A DNA stretch of 64,000 nucleotides, taken from Linnemannia hyalina (Eukaryota; Mortierellomycota; Mortierellomycetes; Mortierellales; Mortierellaceae). The translations under genes and the position numbers were made by a program. Location of the stretch: the NCBI GenBank assembly GCA_019671135.1, contig JAHRHY010000020.1, forward strand, positions 372,001 to 436,000, given 5' to 3'. Shown here one piece after another: positions 1-10,403 of this stretch (its first letter is position 1; each line of letters starts with the position of its first letter). The notes below the pieces were generated by a model that was not told the DNA's origin, did no database searches, and saw nothing but the letters and a program-made list of their open reading frames with translations.

Positions 1-621
1 TAACCTTATTCATGGACCCTGTTTTGCTCCCTTTGCTCCCTTTTGTCAAGTGGATGTCCTCACGTGTCGTCCCTGAACGCCTAAAAGCATAACAGAAGGG
101 GACCTGACTGTTTCATGGTTGGCATTTGACAGGCTGTTGTTCGTCCTTTGTCTATCTCACACAAAATCTTGATTTCGGTCTTTTTTCTATTTAAATTAAC
201 ACTCCACATGCATTGAGAAGGACGCATACCTTTCAATGATACAAAGCTCGTAACTGTAACCATAGTGGACACTCTTGATGCACTGACGCACATTTTTTCC
301 CTTCGCAATCCCACTTTCGTTCAGAAAGACGGAAAACGAAAGGAGAAGAGAAAATGATAAAACGAGAGGGAACCCATCCTATTAATCACCTCGGCTGTTT
401 CGCTCCTTGGTTTGTCTTGAAGGTATGATACCGCTAACTTTTTTTTCTCGTCGCTTGAAACTGCTGTCTCAGATTATTTTTTTTGTTTGTTTGCTATTTT
501 TTTTGTTTGTTTGCTATTTTTTTATTCACGGAGCTGCCAAGAAGTTGCTCCAAAGGATCAGCAGCAAAGTATCATCCGCTGTTGACAGCAGACAACTTCG
601 ACTTCGAGAGCGACATCTCCC
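1..621. other. Gene-free left edge
   Basis: No reading frame here resembles a protein. The stretch is AT-rich with homopolymer T runs (about 476-525), as in the other intergenic DNA of the window. It lies downstream (3') of the broken cysteine-rich paralogue at 622-996. Confidence 0.5.
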
Positions 622-996
622 TTACTCAGAACCAAGGGCAACAGACGAAACGCCAGAATGGATACACTCAATGTTAACCCCAGCATAAGAACGCTTCAAC
701 ATCGTTGCCATCCTGGCATCACAAGCCTCAGGCTTGGTACAACCCGAGATCCAGGCTACATTGCTGGCAGCAGCACATTGACAAATCCGGGACTCGCGGG
801 TCATTTGTCCGGTTTGCGGGTTGGCAGGGATGTTCTCGCAGGTGGGGACTTGAGCATTTCTGGCGGTAAGGAGGCACTATTTGCAGGCTGCTGATGCATC
901 GTTGACCCATTGGGCGGTGGTTGTTGGTGTGGAGAGGAGGAGGGTGAGGGGGGTGAGGGAGGTGAGGGTGAGGAGGGCGGAGGTTGAGAAGTGCAT
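622..996 (-). pseudogene. Secreted 8-Cys family copy with one in-frame stop
   Basis: Read from an ATG at 996, the frame gives a 124-codon protein of the same family as the five intact genes to the right. It has a hydrophobic signal peptide, then ACK-stop-CL, then CQC, C, C and C in family spacing. Codon 40 (877-879 on the plus strand) is TAG where the paralogue at 1319-1768 has Gln in ACKQCL. This is a single C-to-T change from CAG. Everything downstream stays in frame to a TAA at 622, so the lesion looks recent. The C-terminal tail is shorter than in the paralogues and lacks the hydrophobic GPI-type end. Readthrough cannot be excluded from sequence alone. Confidence 0.75.
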
Positions 997-1318
997 GGTG
1001 TTTTTTTGGTGTGTTTGTTAAGTGTACGTAAGGGTGTGAAGGTGTGTTCGAGGTGAGTGGAGAAGAGAGGAAAAAGTGATGATTAGAAAAAAAGTGCGCA
1101 GAAAGACATTGCCTTGCGGAGGTGGAGAAAATCGTCGCATGACTTTTTTGTCCTTCTTGTCCCTGAACCCTAGAACCCAAGGTTGTTTGCTCGTGGTTTT
1201 TTATTTGCTGCCAGAGGGGGAAGGATGTGGAAAAGACGCTTATGCGATAGGTGAAGTGTTTTTGCCTCTTTATTACTATCGTACACTGGGGAGCGGAGAT
1301 CCACTACAGGATGATGAT
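997..1318. other. Spacer between first two family members
   Basis: About 320 bp between the stop-containing copy and the next paralogue. It should hold the promoter of the 622-996 copy. I see no coding homology and no copy of the TCGAAACCTTC motif found upstream of other members. Confidence 0.4.
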
Positions 1319-1768
1319 CTACAGGACGATTCCAAGAGCAGTGGCGGCAGCAACTGTCACTCCCGTAACGACGCTACTCCTCGACCCCAACAAAGATGAA
1401 CTACCACCAGCAGCGTCAGAGGTAGAAGAAACACCCGCATTGATACAAGCAACCTTGATCATTTCATATGCGCCCCTCAAAACATTTGCTGTCAAGCTAT
1501 CACAGAGATCGGGCTTGTTGCATGACGTGATCCAGACATCGGAGTCGGCGGCTCCGCATTGGCAGGTCCTTTCCTTGGGAGTCATGGTATTGTTGCTGGA
1601 GCTGGTTCTTGGAGTTGATGTGATTCCACTGCAAGCGGGAACTTGTTTGATCCTGGAGGTGATGAGGCACTGCTTGCAAGCTTCGTTGTTGCCTGAGGTT
1701 TGTTGTGCAGAGACGGAGATGAAAAGGATGGTGAGGGTGAGAAGTAAGACGTGCTTTGATAAATACAT
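1319..1768 (-). CDS. Small secreted cysteine-rich GPI-type protein (copy 1)
   Basis: A 149-aa protein from ATG 1768. Residues 1-21 form a signal peptide (hydrophobic core LLLTLTILFISVSA). The mature part has eight Cys in the order C-x2-C, C, C-x-C, C, C, C: ACKQC, AC, CQC, SC, LC, AC. The C-terminus is Ser-rich and ends in a hydrophobic stretch (VTGVTVAAATALGIVL) with no charged residue after it, as expected for GPI anchoring. The CxC followed by spaced single Cys resembles the CFEM module of fungal cell-wall proteins, but the spacing is not canonical, so that link is inference. An AT-rich TATA-like stretch lies near 1857-1866. No intron is apparent. Confidence 0.8.
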   Translation of the reverse strand: MYLSKHVLLLTLTILFISVSAQQTSGNNEACKQCLITSRIKQVPACSGITSTPRTSSSNNTMTPKERTCQCGAADSDVWITSCNKPDLCDSLTANVLRGAYEMIKVACINAGVSSTSDAAGGSSSLLGSRSSVVTGVTVAAATALGIVL

Positions 1769-4337
1769 CTTTCGTTGTTGTTTGTGGTGGAGGGTTCTGT
1801 GGGTATGAGTGTGCAGGGAATGGTGTGAAGAGAGAAAGGGGGTCGGTTCTCTCTCTTCTTATATTTTCTCTTCCGTCCTTCCTCAGATCGGTTACTGGCA
1901 GGGAGGTACAACCGGATTCTCATGGAGACCCAATTGATCAAACCATCCAGCGCCTCCAACCTTTTTTTTTTTTACACAGAACTTACGCCTCCGATTCTTT
2001 TATTCTCTCTTTTTTTTCTTTCGTGTGCTCTCAGATGTACCGCAAGAGAAGTACTGGGATTGAAAAAGTAGTTGGTCGAAACCTTCACAAGGTAATAAAT
2101 CATATTTGTCCTCTCGCAAACGCTTTTTCTTTCCACTGGTCTACGAGTTGGGGCTGATACCTTTTTTCGCAGTTGTTCGCCATTACCGGTCCTTTTCCAA
2201 ACTGCGATTCAGAAATGGGGAATTGTATTGACGAACAAGGAGAGAAATGGAAGGGGGAATTAGCGATGAGAGTAGGTGCATCGTTCGTTTCCCTCTCCCT
2301 CATTTTCTCTGAATCTCTCTCCAACCACCTTTTCCTCTGAGAGGCCTTCCATCACCTCTTCTCTTCGATCCGCCAGAAAGTTAGTCACGGTATGCGGATT
2401 CATCGTCGCATCTGAAGCGTTATGAGGCCCTTGCCAACTTGCTCGGGTGTTGTCAAGGAGACTCGTACTATGCTGCCTTGTACCAGCAAGGAGTAGGGTT
2501 CCATTTATTAATATTTCATTTCACTTCTTTTTTTTGTCAATTCATTTCTTGAAAAAATATATCTACATTACAATCTGAAAAAAAAAAGATCGCCAGCGGA
2601 TCAGCAAACGTTTTTTGGCACTTTGGATAGCCTGAGATTTTGACTCTTGTTATTTGAGAATATCAACATGAGAATGATGACGTCGGACAACCAATGTACT
2701 TTTGATCTATCGATATGGCACCACTATTGGACAAGCACTTTCTTTTTTCATCGTGCATACTCCGTTTTTTCGTTACACGACTTTGCCGATCTTTCATTTC
2801 TGCTTCATTCTTTTTCTTACAACTCTTTCCCCCTTCATTTTTCGGTGGAGCGACTACGATTGAAAGGAAAGCACAAAACTGCTCGTCGAATCTGATTATC
2901 TTCCTCGTGTTCCGAGGGGAATTATTAATGTAACCAAAGGCTAGCTTTTCTCTCATATTCTATCGTGGCAAAAAAAAATAAACGACAGAACTTTGCTTCC
3001 AATACCTTAGTTTTGACTTATGTTCATGAGCAAGAAGTCGCCGATGTATGGACGATAATGAAAACTCGATACCACTTTGAACGCTTTCTTCTTGGTCATG
3101 CCTTTCTTTGCTTACTGGATTATTGTGAGTGAAAAGTGGTGCTAGCTTACTTAGCGATTGATGAAGGAAATAGAGGTGGCCCCTGAGGATCACCTAGCTG
3201 AGGTGACGACTTGGACTGGCCAGTTTTTTACAACCTCTCTTTTTTTATATTAAACCAACACCGCGATGTAAAAAAAAGATCCAGTCTGGTGCGCCCTTAA
3301 ACTGCTGAAAGCATGCCAAAGATACCACTGGAATACGTTTGGTCCTTCTTTGCCATGGCGCACACTTTTTTTTGGTGCACGCCTCTCTCCTGCCGACCGA
3401 CACACGTGTGGTATGTCGAGTAATGCGGCCATTAGAGTTATGACTAATTTTCATGATCCCAGAGATGTAAGATGACTTTTGTTGCCTTGTTCCCCTCTTT
3501 TTTCATTCAAAAAAAAACTGAAAGATGGAGTTTTGTAATATCGTTGTTTTCGTGTTTGCGTTTATGGATAAACAAGGCACCGATACTTGTTGCCACCTGC
3601 TGTTTTACTTTTTTGTCGTTTCCTTCCACTTTTCTTTTGTCTCGGATACTGGGATATGACAGGGCAGGACTTCGTTTGACGCTTATTATTTTCTGCTACG
3701 GTTGGACAATTCTGTGGTAAAATGACTTTGGTGATTTGCAGGTACCACTTGTCTCGCCTTTGGTTTGAGGATTCTTTGAAAAGAAACGCGCGGATCTGGA
3801 GTCAAAGTCATAGCAAGGCGGAGGAGACAATTTGGCGTAATGAAGGCTGAAGAAAAGAAAAAGAAAAAGAAAAAAAAGTCGAGGAGAGGTGGGGATTTTG
3901 TTTAAACCTCTGACCATGGTGGTCATGCCATCTCATGCGATCGATCAGTGGAGCTCTCCTAACTAGGACCCTACTCCTGACGTAAGATGTTCATCACCTT
4001 GCCCTTCTGACCATGGTTCATGCATCTGTGGAGCATGGGAGACAATCTTGATTATTTTTTCTCTCTGTGCACGCCAAAAAAGAAGGTAAATTTGCTAGTT
4101 GTGAAATAGCTATATTTTGATCTATCTCAATCAAGTCAAAAAGTAGGTGTTGATGTGTTCATATTTTAGGGCTATTTGTCTCGGCATTCTTTCTTCTTTG
4201 TGATTGAGCGAGGTGAGGGTCAACATCTTTTCTTGTCTTGAAACGCTCGAGGCATCTCCCACCACACGCACTTGCACTTCTGTAACGACAAAATGGTAAA
4301 TGGTTCTTTTATTATGGCATCTATACAAAGTTGTTCC
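1769..4337. other. Intergenic, no recognisable gene
   Basis: AT-rich DNA with many A/T runs and only short overlapping frames of biased composition. It contains the upstream region of copy 1, including the shared motif at 2076-2086. A GC-richer patch at about 2380-2500 could be a decayed coding fragment but matches nothing I recognise. Confidence 0.5.
2076..2086 (+). promoter_or_regulatory. Shared upstream motif TCGAAACCTTC (copy 1)
   Basis: This 11-mer lies 308 bp upstream of the start codon of the gene at 1319-1768. The same 11-mer, or 10 of its bases, recurs at 7200, 8654 and 9752, each time 0.3-0.46 kb upstream of a paralogue. A regulatory role is inferred from position only. Confidence 0.4.
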
Positions 4338-4817
4338 TCAGAAAATAGAAACAGCGCCCACTACGGCAGCAGCCAAGCCTGCAGCAACCTTCACCGCCAC
4401 CGCCACCGGCACCGCCACCTGACCCGCCCCATTACCCCCAGTCAATGAGTTGCCAATTCCCGCCGCAAGACAAACCGTCCCCTTGACAACTGCAAACGAC
4501 TGGATGTACTGCGTGATCGTCCCACTATCACAGGTCTCGGGGGCGTCACAAGTTTTAGCCCAGGACGTCGACGCCGCGCCCAGGCCACAGTAGCAGGATT
4601 TCTGGGCATCGGTGAGGGCGAGGGGGTTGATGATGGCGGAGAGGGGCGTGCTGACGAGACCGGCACAGGAGGGTGTGATGGCGACGGCGGCCTTTTCAAG
4701 GCATTGGTAGCAGAGGATTGTGTTGAGGGGTGGTTGGGCCGTTGTTGGACTGGAAAGGGATGAGAAGATGGTCAGGGTTGCGATGAGCGCTGTGATGAAT
4801 GTTTTTGAGAGGTGCAT
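4338..4817 (-). CDS. Small secreted cysteine-rich GPI-type protein (copy 2)
   Basis: A 159-aa protein from ATG 4817. It has a signal peptide of about 27 residues (to TTAQ), then CYQC, SC, CYC, TC, TC and VC, the same eight-Cys order as its neighbours. The tail is long, rich in Ala and Val, and uncharged apart from one Lys (VAVPVAVAVKVAAGLAAAVVGAVSIF), a GPI-type end. It is the most divergent of the intact copies and sits alone between two larger spacers. It lacks an exact copy of the TCGAAACCTTC motif upstream; the nearest similar string is TCGAAATTTCG near 5240. Function is unknown; cell-wall or plasma-membrane attachment is inferred. Confidence 0.75.
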   Translation of the reverse strand: MHLSKTFITALIATLTIFSSLSSPTTAQPPLNTILCYQCLEKAAVAITPSCAGLVSTPLSAIINPLALTDAQKSCYCGLGAASTSWAKTCDAPETCDSGTITQYIQSFAVVKGTVCLAAGIGNSLTGGNGAGQVAVPVAVAVKVAAGLAAAVVGAVSIF

Positions 4818-6348
4818 CTTAGGCTTTGTGGGTTGAAGTGTGTTGAGTGCGTGTATTGTGATGGAGAAAACGTTGATACGAGTAAGAAAAAAAAAAGTGG
4901 GGTCAATCCTCCTTTATGTATCCGTCGCTTTCCCGGTGATTCAACATAAAAGTCGACAGAGCCCCATTCTTTACCAAAAAAAAAGCCCAACTAAGGCTGT
5001 GTGAGCATTTCTCTTTGGTCTTTGGTCACTCTGGTCAATAATGGCGTGGATATGGACCTGAGGATACAAATTACAATTGACGTTCATGACACTAGCTCGC
5101 CCAAGAAGAGAGAATTGACAAGTGCGAATGAACATGTGCGAACGAGCAATTAAAGCTGAGGCTGAGAGGGTTGAGTGCTCACAAAGACACTCAATTTTTT
5201 TTTCTTTGCTGTTGCTCGTGTGATGTTCGTAACTGGACTATCGAAATTTCGCCCCTCCGTGATTTGCGCCCTGATGGATTTCCAAGAAGCAATGCCACAC
5301 TCCCACACACACATAGCTAGACTAATAATAGCATGGAAGGCTGGGAAGGCTAGGAAGGCTGGGAAGGCTAGGAAGGCTGGGAAGCATGGAAGTAATTTGC
5401 GAGTAGTTGGCAATGGGTGTATGTGAGGTTAGAGGTACAAGAGTACGCTGAGAGACACCGCATTTCCAGTGGAAGACGTCCATGGGCGATAGCAGGGGAG
5501 AGAGAGGATTCAGCCCTGGGAGCGCGGAGGTGTTCCTAAGTGGGGTCTTCTCATAGACCGTTCATATATGCGTAGTAGCATATATGGTGGAAGGGTGTGG
5601 TTCTGCTCTGTCGCAAGTCTTTTGTTATATAGGAGGGGGTTCTTGGCACTTGTGCTCTTACTTAAGGCATACGCCGGTGGGATGTGTCATCGACTATTAA
5701 GGAAGGGCGAGGTTGACATGGGGCCAATGTCGTATCAGATGCAACGAATCAGCGATTCGACATGAAGAATGAGTTCATGGAAGAGGATGGTTGATGGGAT
5801 GGGGCTTTCCTTCCTTCTACGTTTTCACACCTGTTTCCATCTTGTGCATGTACTTGTGTGCTGCCTATCCTGTTGGTCCTTTGTGGGAAGGTGAAGTTGT
5901 TGAACAGAGAAAAAAGGTGAGCCCGCTAGTTCAGAATTGTGGATCAGTGTCATAGAAGTAAGGAAGTCACAAAGCCAATAACGAAGAGAGAATTAATATG
6001 GCATGCGTTCAAGGCGAGAACGGGTAGCCATCGGAGACGAGATTGGTCTATGGAAATAGTGCGCGTTCGATTTGGGAGAGCGTGGAAGCGAGATTCTGAT
6101 CCTCCAAAAATTGAACGCTTCTTGCGCTTCATTTACACGGGTTTTGTGCGTGGAAATATGAAGCGTACATTTCTGACTCCTGAAACAGCGTCGATCACAC
6201 ACACACACACACAGCAGGTATTGCACATGGAAAAAAAGAGTCCTCGGTAATATTTTTCAGTGAGAACAGTGGAACCCTCACCCACAATAATACGAGGAGA
6301 CGAAAAGACTCTCTATGATAAAGAGTTCGAAAAAGTACCGCCAAGTAC
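4818..6348. other. Intergenic with one minisatellite
   Basis: No convincing gene. It holds the promoter side of copy 2, the 9-bp tandem repeat at 5334-5391, and a short (CA)n run near 6197-6213. The frame covering 5939-6250 has no protein-like composition. Confidence 0.5.
5334..5391 (+). repeat. 9-bp tandem repeat (AAGGCTGGG/AAGGCTAGG)
   Basis: About six units of a 9-mer in which GGG and AGG endings alternate, giving an 18-bp higher-order period. It lies in intergenic DNA upstream of the gene at 4338-4817. Confidence 0.8.
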
Positions 6349-6816
6349 TCAAACAAGGGCACCTATGACAGCAGCGACGCCCAACCCGAAAGCAGCAGCC
6401 TTAGATCCAGGAGCCAAGCATCCAGCAGTGTCTGTAAAAACGCCGCCATTAGGACAAAACACCTTCGACTTCAACGCCGCCATCAACCCATCATACTCCT
6501 CCATCATCCCCGCACTACACGCATCAGGTCGTTCGCAGGTATGGTACCAGTCGCCGTTCGGGGCAGCCATGGAACAAAGACACGTCTTTTCCTTGTTGGA
6601 TAGTTTGTCAAAGACGATGGTATTGATGTTGCCGAGGTACCCGATGTCCTTGCAGGAGGGTTTTGTGTCGATGACGGCTTTGTCGACGCAGGCTTGGCAG
6701 GCGGTTTTGGAGGCGGCCGCAGAGGAGAGGGACAAGAGGGATGGGGTGGTGCCGGCGGAGACGGTGATGGAGAGGACTGCGAGGAGGGCAGACGCGGTGA
6801 TGGTGCGGAAATACAT
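6349..6816 (-). CDS. Small secreted cysteine-rich GPI-type protein (copy 3)
   Basis: A 155-aa protein from ATG 6816 with a signal peptide (ASALLAVLSITVSA). It has the family Cys set: ACQAC, SC, CLC, TC, AC and FC, plus one extra Cys near the C-terminus (AGCLAPG). The WYHTC segment between the CxC and the next Cys matches WYQNC and WYLTC in copies 4 and 5, so these three form a subgroup. The C-terminus is hydrophobic (AAAFGLGVAAVIGALV), GPI-type. The conserved upstream block (7143-7210) is shared with copy 4. Confidence 0.8.
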   Translation of the reverse strand: MYFRTITASALLAVLSITVSAGTTPSLLSLSSAAASKTACQACVDKAVIDTKPSCKDIGYLGNINTIVFDKLSNKEKTCLCSMAAPNGDWYHTCERPDACSAGMMEEYDGLMAALKSKVFCPNGGVFTDTAGCLAPGSKAAAFGLGVAAVIGALV

Positions 6817-7713
6817 TTGTGTGTGTGTTTATGTTCTTGAAGAGAGTGAGAGAAAGGGAGAGAAAATGTTTAATAGGAGGAGATAGCATGGGTGTGCCAA
6901 TCTATGTCTGATTGTCGCGGTACCCAAGGCCATTGAATTACACTCCGATCCTGAAAAAAAGTCGCAAGACACATAAGGGACGGACGAGTGGAAAGACAAA
7001 GGAGCCGATGCTCACACAATACAAACTCACTTTTTCGACTCGAAGGCTTTGCTTAAATTCTACGCCCCCAGTTTGGCACCACCTTCTCCTCCTCTAACCT
7101 TCATGAGAAAAAAAACGCATCACTGGGTAGTGCACACCCGGTATGCAGGCAAAAAAGAACTCAGAACAAAGCGCTCATGGTGCTCATATCTACTTTGAGT
7201 CGAAACCTTCATTTTTTCTGTGGACCTTTTTTGTTTTCATTTTCACTCACTGCTTAAAGTACCCGACGGGAACGAACTCCAAGGGGGCGTTATGTGTGCA
7301 TCTGTCCACCCCCTTCTCCGTCTTGTTTTCGGATTGGTTTCTGAGAGATGATACAGAGTGAACACCATTCAGCCCAACTTATTTCTAGCAAGTAAATTGT
7401 GATGAGCTCAAACAATAAACCAAAAGAAAAGAAAATATACCGTGAACTCCACGTCCATGAACACACATGACGCTCACAAAAAAAACACATCTCTTTTGCC
7501 TCTGTTTCATACTTCGTCACTTCCAATGGTATCTTTTCTGTCAGACGCAGTGATGAGTGTACTCACAACCCTCAAACCATTTTTCTTGACATGAATAAAT
7601 GAACGGTTACACGATGATGAAAAATTAGAAGTGAAGAGATTGTTTTATGAAGGTATGAGAAGAGCTAGCTCTGAGAGTATATGTCAACTATGAAATGAGA
7701 GTGGGTTGGCTAT
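6817..7713. other. Spacer with duplicated upstream block
   Basis: No gene seen. The segment 7143-7210 is similar to 8597-8664 (A-run, CTCA, CAAA, CTCATG-TGCTCA, ending in TCGAAACCTTC). The tandem duplication that made the neighbouring genes therefore also copied upstream DNA, or this block is under constraint. Confidence 0.55.
7200..7210 (+). promoter_or_regulatory. Shared upstream motif TCGAAACCTTC (copy 3)
   Basis: Exact 11-mer, 384 bp upstream of the ATG at 6816. It is preceded by about 55 bp that also resemble the block upstream of copy 4. Confidence 0.45.
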
Positions 7714-8193
7714 TTACAATAGGACACAGAAAGCAGCAGCGGCAGCAGCGACACCAGCAGCAGCGGTCGAACTAACAGCCCTCCCAGACACTGCACCACT
7801 AGGAACATTCGCACCCGTTGCATTCGCAGACCCAGACCCAGGAGCAGGACAAACAGTCTCCGTCGTCAAAACAGAAACATAATACGCAATCAGGTCCATC
7901 TTCTCCGTACTGCAAGTCTCAGACAGGTAACAGTTCTGGTACCAGTCGCTGCTGGGAGACATTGCACAGTAGCATTTCCGGTGCTGGGGGGTGAGCTTGG
8001 AATCGGAAAAATCGTCAACGTTGCCGATGTAGGTGAGTTTTGCACAGGCTGGTTCGAGCTTGATCATTGAGTTTTCAACGCAGCGGTCGCAGTCGTCTTT
8101 AGCGGCGAGGGAGATCAGATCCGGGGCGGCGGCTGAGACGGTGCAGGACAGGATCGCCAGCAGGACGGAAATAGCGAATGGTTGGAAGAACAT
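7714..8193 (-). CDS. Small secreted cysteine-rich GPI-type protein (copy 4)
   Basis: A 159-aa protein from ATG 8193. The signal peptide is about 21 residues (ISVLLAILSCTVSAA). The Cys order is DCDRC, AC, CYC, NC, TC and VC. The segment SKLTPQHRKCYC is identical to that in copy 5, which marks these two as the closest pair. A Ser/Gly/Ala-rich linker is followed by an Ala-rich hydrophobic end (GVAAAAAAFCVLL), GPI-type. A clear TATA box lies 58 bp upstream of the ATG. Confidence 0.82.
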   Translation of the reverse strand: MFFQPFAISVLLAILSCTVSAAAPDLISLAAKDDCDRCVENSMIKLEPACAKLTYIGNVDDFSDSKLTPQHRKCYCAMSPSSDWYQNCYLSETCSTEKMDLIAYYVSVLTTETVCPAPGSGSANATGANVPSGAVSGRAVSSTAAAGVAAAAAAFCVLL

Positions 8194-8250
8194 TTTTATG
8201 AGTGTGTGTAGTTTCTGGGTGGATGGAAAAGGGAGAGTGATGGGGGGTTC

Positions 8251-8257
8251 TTATATA
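8251..8257 (-). promoter_or_regulatory. TATA box of copy 4
   Basis: TATATAA on the minus strand, 58 bp upstream of the start codon at 8193. Confidence 0.6.
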
Positions 8258-8653
8258 TCAATTTTTTTCAGTACCTGAAGTAAACTACGTACCCATCAAT
8301 TATCACTCAGATCTCAGAAAATATAATGGAGCTTGCATTTCAGGCACCAAAGACTGAAGGATGGATTGAAAGACAACCAAAAAAAAAAATCGATGCCCAA
8401 TAGAGTTGCCATGCATGTAGCTTTCGTTTCTCAGCTGACCTTTGTGCTGTGCCTCCTCTTTCTTCTCTCTCTGCACCCTTTGTGGAAATTCTGCCATCTT
8501 CTCATTCCATTCTCGTGGAGAGCAAGGCTAGAAGGAACAGGTCATCGATTCAAGTCGCGCCATGCCCGTCCTAGTAAAGGTGTGATGTGGAAAGGTGCAG
8601 CAAACAAAAAAAGGCTCAAATCAAACTCTCATGCTGCTCAAATCCACCACGGG

Positions 8654-8664
8654 TCGAAACCTTC
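8654..8664 (+). promoter_or_regulatory. Shared upstream motif TCGAAACCTTC (copy 4)
   Basis: Exact 11-mer, 461 bp upstream of the ATG at 8193, at the end of a longer block of similarity with 7143-7210. Confidence 0.45.
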
Positions 8665-8898
8665 GGAAAACAGACCTCGCTACTGGACGCACCCATGGGC
8701 ATTGTACCCCATGCGGAGGCGCTGTTTGTGCATGGGCTTCAATTCTTGCATGAAGTGAAAACATTTTTTTCAGCGAGGATCGTTGATATCGCTTTTGCAA
8801 TGTTCGAAAAGAGGCATCAAAGCGCGTATTTATTCTTTTCTGCCAAGAAACAAAAAAAGTAGAGCTGACGTACAAAAAAAATGTGGTCGAAGATGCTT

Positions 8899-9025
8899 CT
8901 ACAAAAGAGCGGCAAAGACAACAGCAGCAGCGGTGACAGCACCACCACTCGACGCGGCGATATTTCTAGACATAGCGCTACTTGCAGGAACATTCACAGT
9001 AGCACCACCCGATCCAGAACCAGAG

Positions 9026-9064
<39 letters not shown>

Positions 9065-9429
9065 GCCTCAGCAGGACAAACAGTCCTAGTTCTCAAGATC
9101 TCAGTAAACCGTGCCGCATAGCCCATCATCTCCGCATTGCACTTGTTGGTCGTCTGGCATGTCAGGTACCAGGCGTTACCGGCGGGCAGACTGCAGTAGC
9201 ACTTACGGTGCTGAGGGGTCAACTTGCTATCGGCGAACTCATTGATGGTTCCGATGTTGGAGAGGTTGGCGCAGGCGGGTTGGACGAGGATCATGGAGTC
9301 TTCGTAGCATTGGTCGCAGGGTGTTGGGGCGACGCGGGGGAAGAGGCGACCGGTGCCAGCAGCGGAGGCTGCGGTGGCGGAAAGAACCAGGACCAAGGCA
9401 GAAAGGATGGTGGTGGTAAGGAAGTGCAT
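8899..9429 (-). CDS. Small secreted cysteine-rich GPI-type protein with Ser-Gly stalk (copy 5)
   Basis: A 176-aa protein from ATG 9429. The signal peptide ends near SAASAAG. The Cys order is PCDQC, AC, CYC, TC, KC and VC, with SKLTPQHRKCYC as in copy 4. After the last Cys comes an uninterrupted Ser-Gly dipeptide run of about 18 residues, then a Ser/Ala linker and a hydrophobic end (AVTAAAVVFAALL), GPI-type. The Ser-Gly run is the main length difference from the paralogues and is encoded by an imperfect microsatellite, so its length may vary between strains. It would act as a flexible stalk between the Cys domain and the membrane anchor. Confidence 0.82.
9008..9065 (-). repeat. Coding microsatellite (Ser-Gly)n
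   Basis: Six-base units (CCAGAG or CCAGAA on the plus strand) inside the gene at 8899-9429. They encode the Ser-Gly stalk on the minus strand. Confidence 0.8.
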
Positions 9430-10403
9430 CTAAGCTTGTGGATTGATGATGTGAAGGAGAAGAGATGGATTGAACAGTGCGTAAAAAAGGGGGATACCCT
9501 TGGTATTAAAGCATTTGTTTGTTTACGAGATTGACTTGAATGATCTTCCTACTCTGTTTCCTATTTTGACTCACACGCACTGTACACACGCAGAAAAAAG
9601 AGCATGGACGCATGTCTGCCATGGGAGTTGAACTAAAGAGGCGCTTCACTTAACTGTCGCTCCACGTAACTGTCGCTCTGAACAAATCCCTTGCTTGCTG
9701 TGTCATGTTTCTGGTGAAATCAAAGAAACGTTCCTTTTGCTCTCTTATTGATCGAAACCTTGATTGAACCTTCTTTACAACGGCCGATATACCTGGTAGA
9801 GAAAGTGTCCTGTCTCCAATTCCTGCAGAGGTAAAAATATCCTTACCAGCTGGATGTATTTGTTTTTCGACTCCTCCTCTTATGGCCGCGCCATCGAGAG
9901 GCAAGGAGCTTAGACAATAATGCGAACAGGTGATCAGGCATAGAACGGAAAAAGAAGAGTGAGAGAGATAGCAACAAGGATGAAGTGAACTCGCGTGTCT
10001 TTAGTTGATCATCAGAAATTACGTGGGCGTGTGTACACCTAAATGTTCAATTCCTCCCAACTATTGGCTGTTCATCATGTCCACCTTATTTACCTATTTT
10101 TCTTGATGGCGATCCAAGCGCCATCGACGGACATCGCGCACTGGTATAAGTAAGCAAACACAAGGGATTAGGGGGAAAATGACGACGGAGACGTAGGCAT
10201 GAGAACACTTTGTTTATTTGGGCTGTGGCCATCCACGTTTCGATTTTTGATTTTTTGCATTTTGCAAGGGGAGGAGAGAGAGTATGTAAAGTGTGGAAAG
10301 ACACGCCCTATTGTCTCTGTTGACTTCGTCCTCTCGTTCTTTCGCCACCTCTCTCACTCCAATCGACCTCTTCATCCAGAGACAAGATCAAGTCAGGACA
10401 ACC
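9430..10403. other. Intergenic between secreted cluster and membrane-protein gene
   Basis: No gene seen. It serves as upstream DNA for two divergent genes (minus-strand copy 5 and the plus-strand gene from 10404). It contains the shared motif at 9752-9761. Confidence 0.5.
9752..9761 (+). promoter_or_regulatory. Shared upstream motif TCGAAACCTT (copy 5)
   Basis: Ten of the eleven motif bases, 323 bp upstream of the ATG at 9429. Confidence 0.4.

Larger units (their letters stand above)
8194..8898. other. Spacer with promoter of copy 4
   Basis: It contains the TATA box at 8251-8257 and the shared block at 8597-8664. Near 8550 there is a weak RNA polymerase III B-box-like string (GATTCAAGTC), but no tRNA fold could be drawn around it. 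Confidence 0.5.

Noticed and set aside
728..1180. 150-codon minus-strand frame over the first family copy
   Set aside because: It is an out-of-frame shadow of the stop-containing paralogue and has no domain.
8540..8570. Possible tRNA or SINE from GATTCAAGTC
   Set aside because: The B box has a mismatch and there is no A box at normal spacing.
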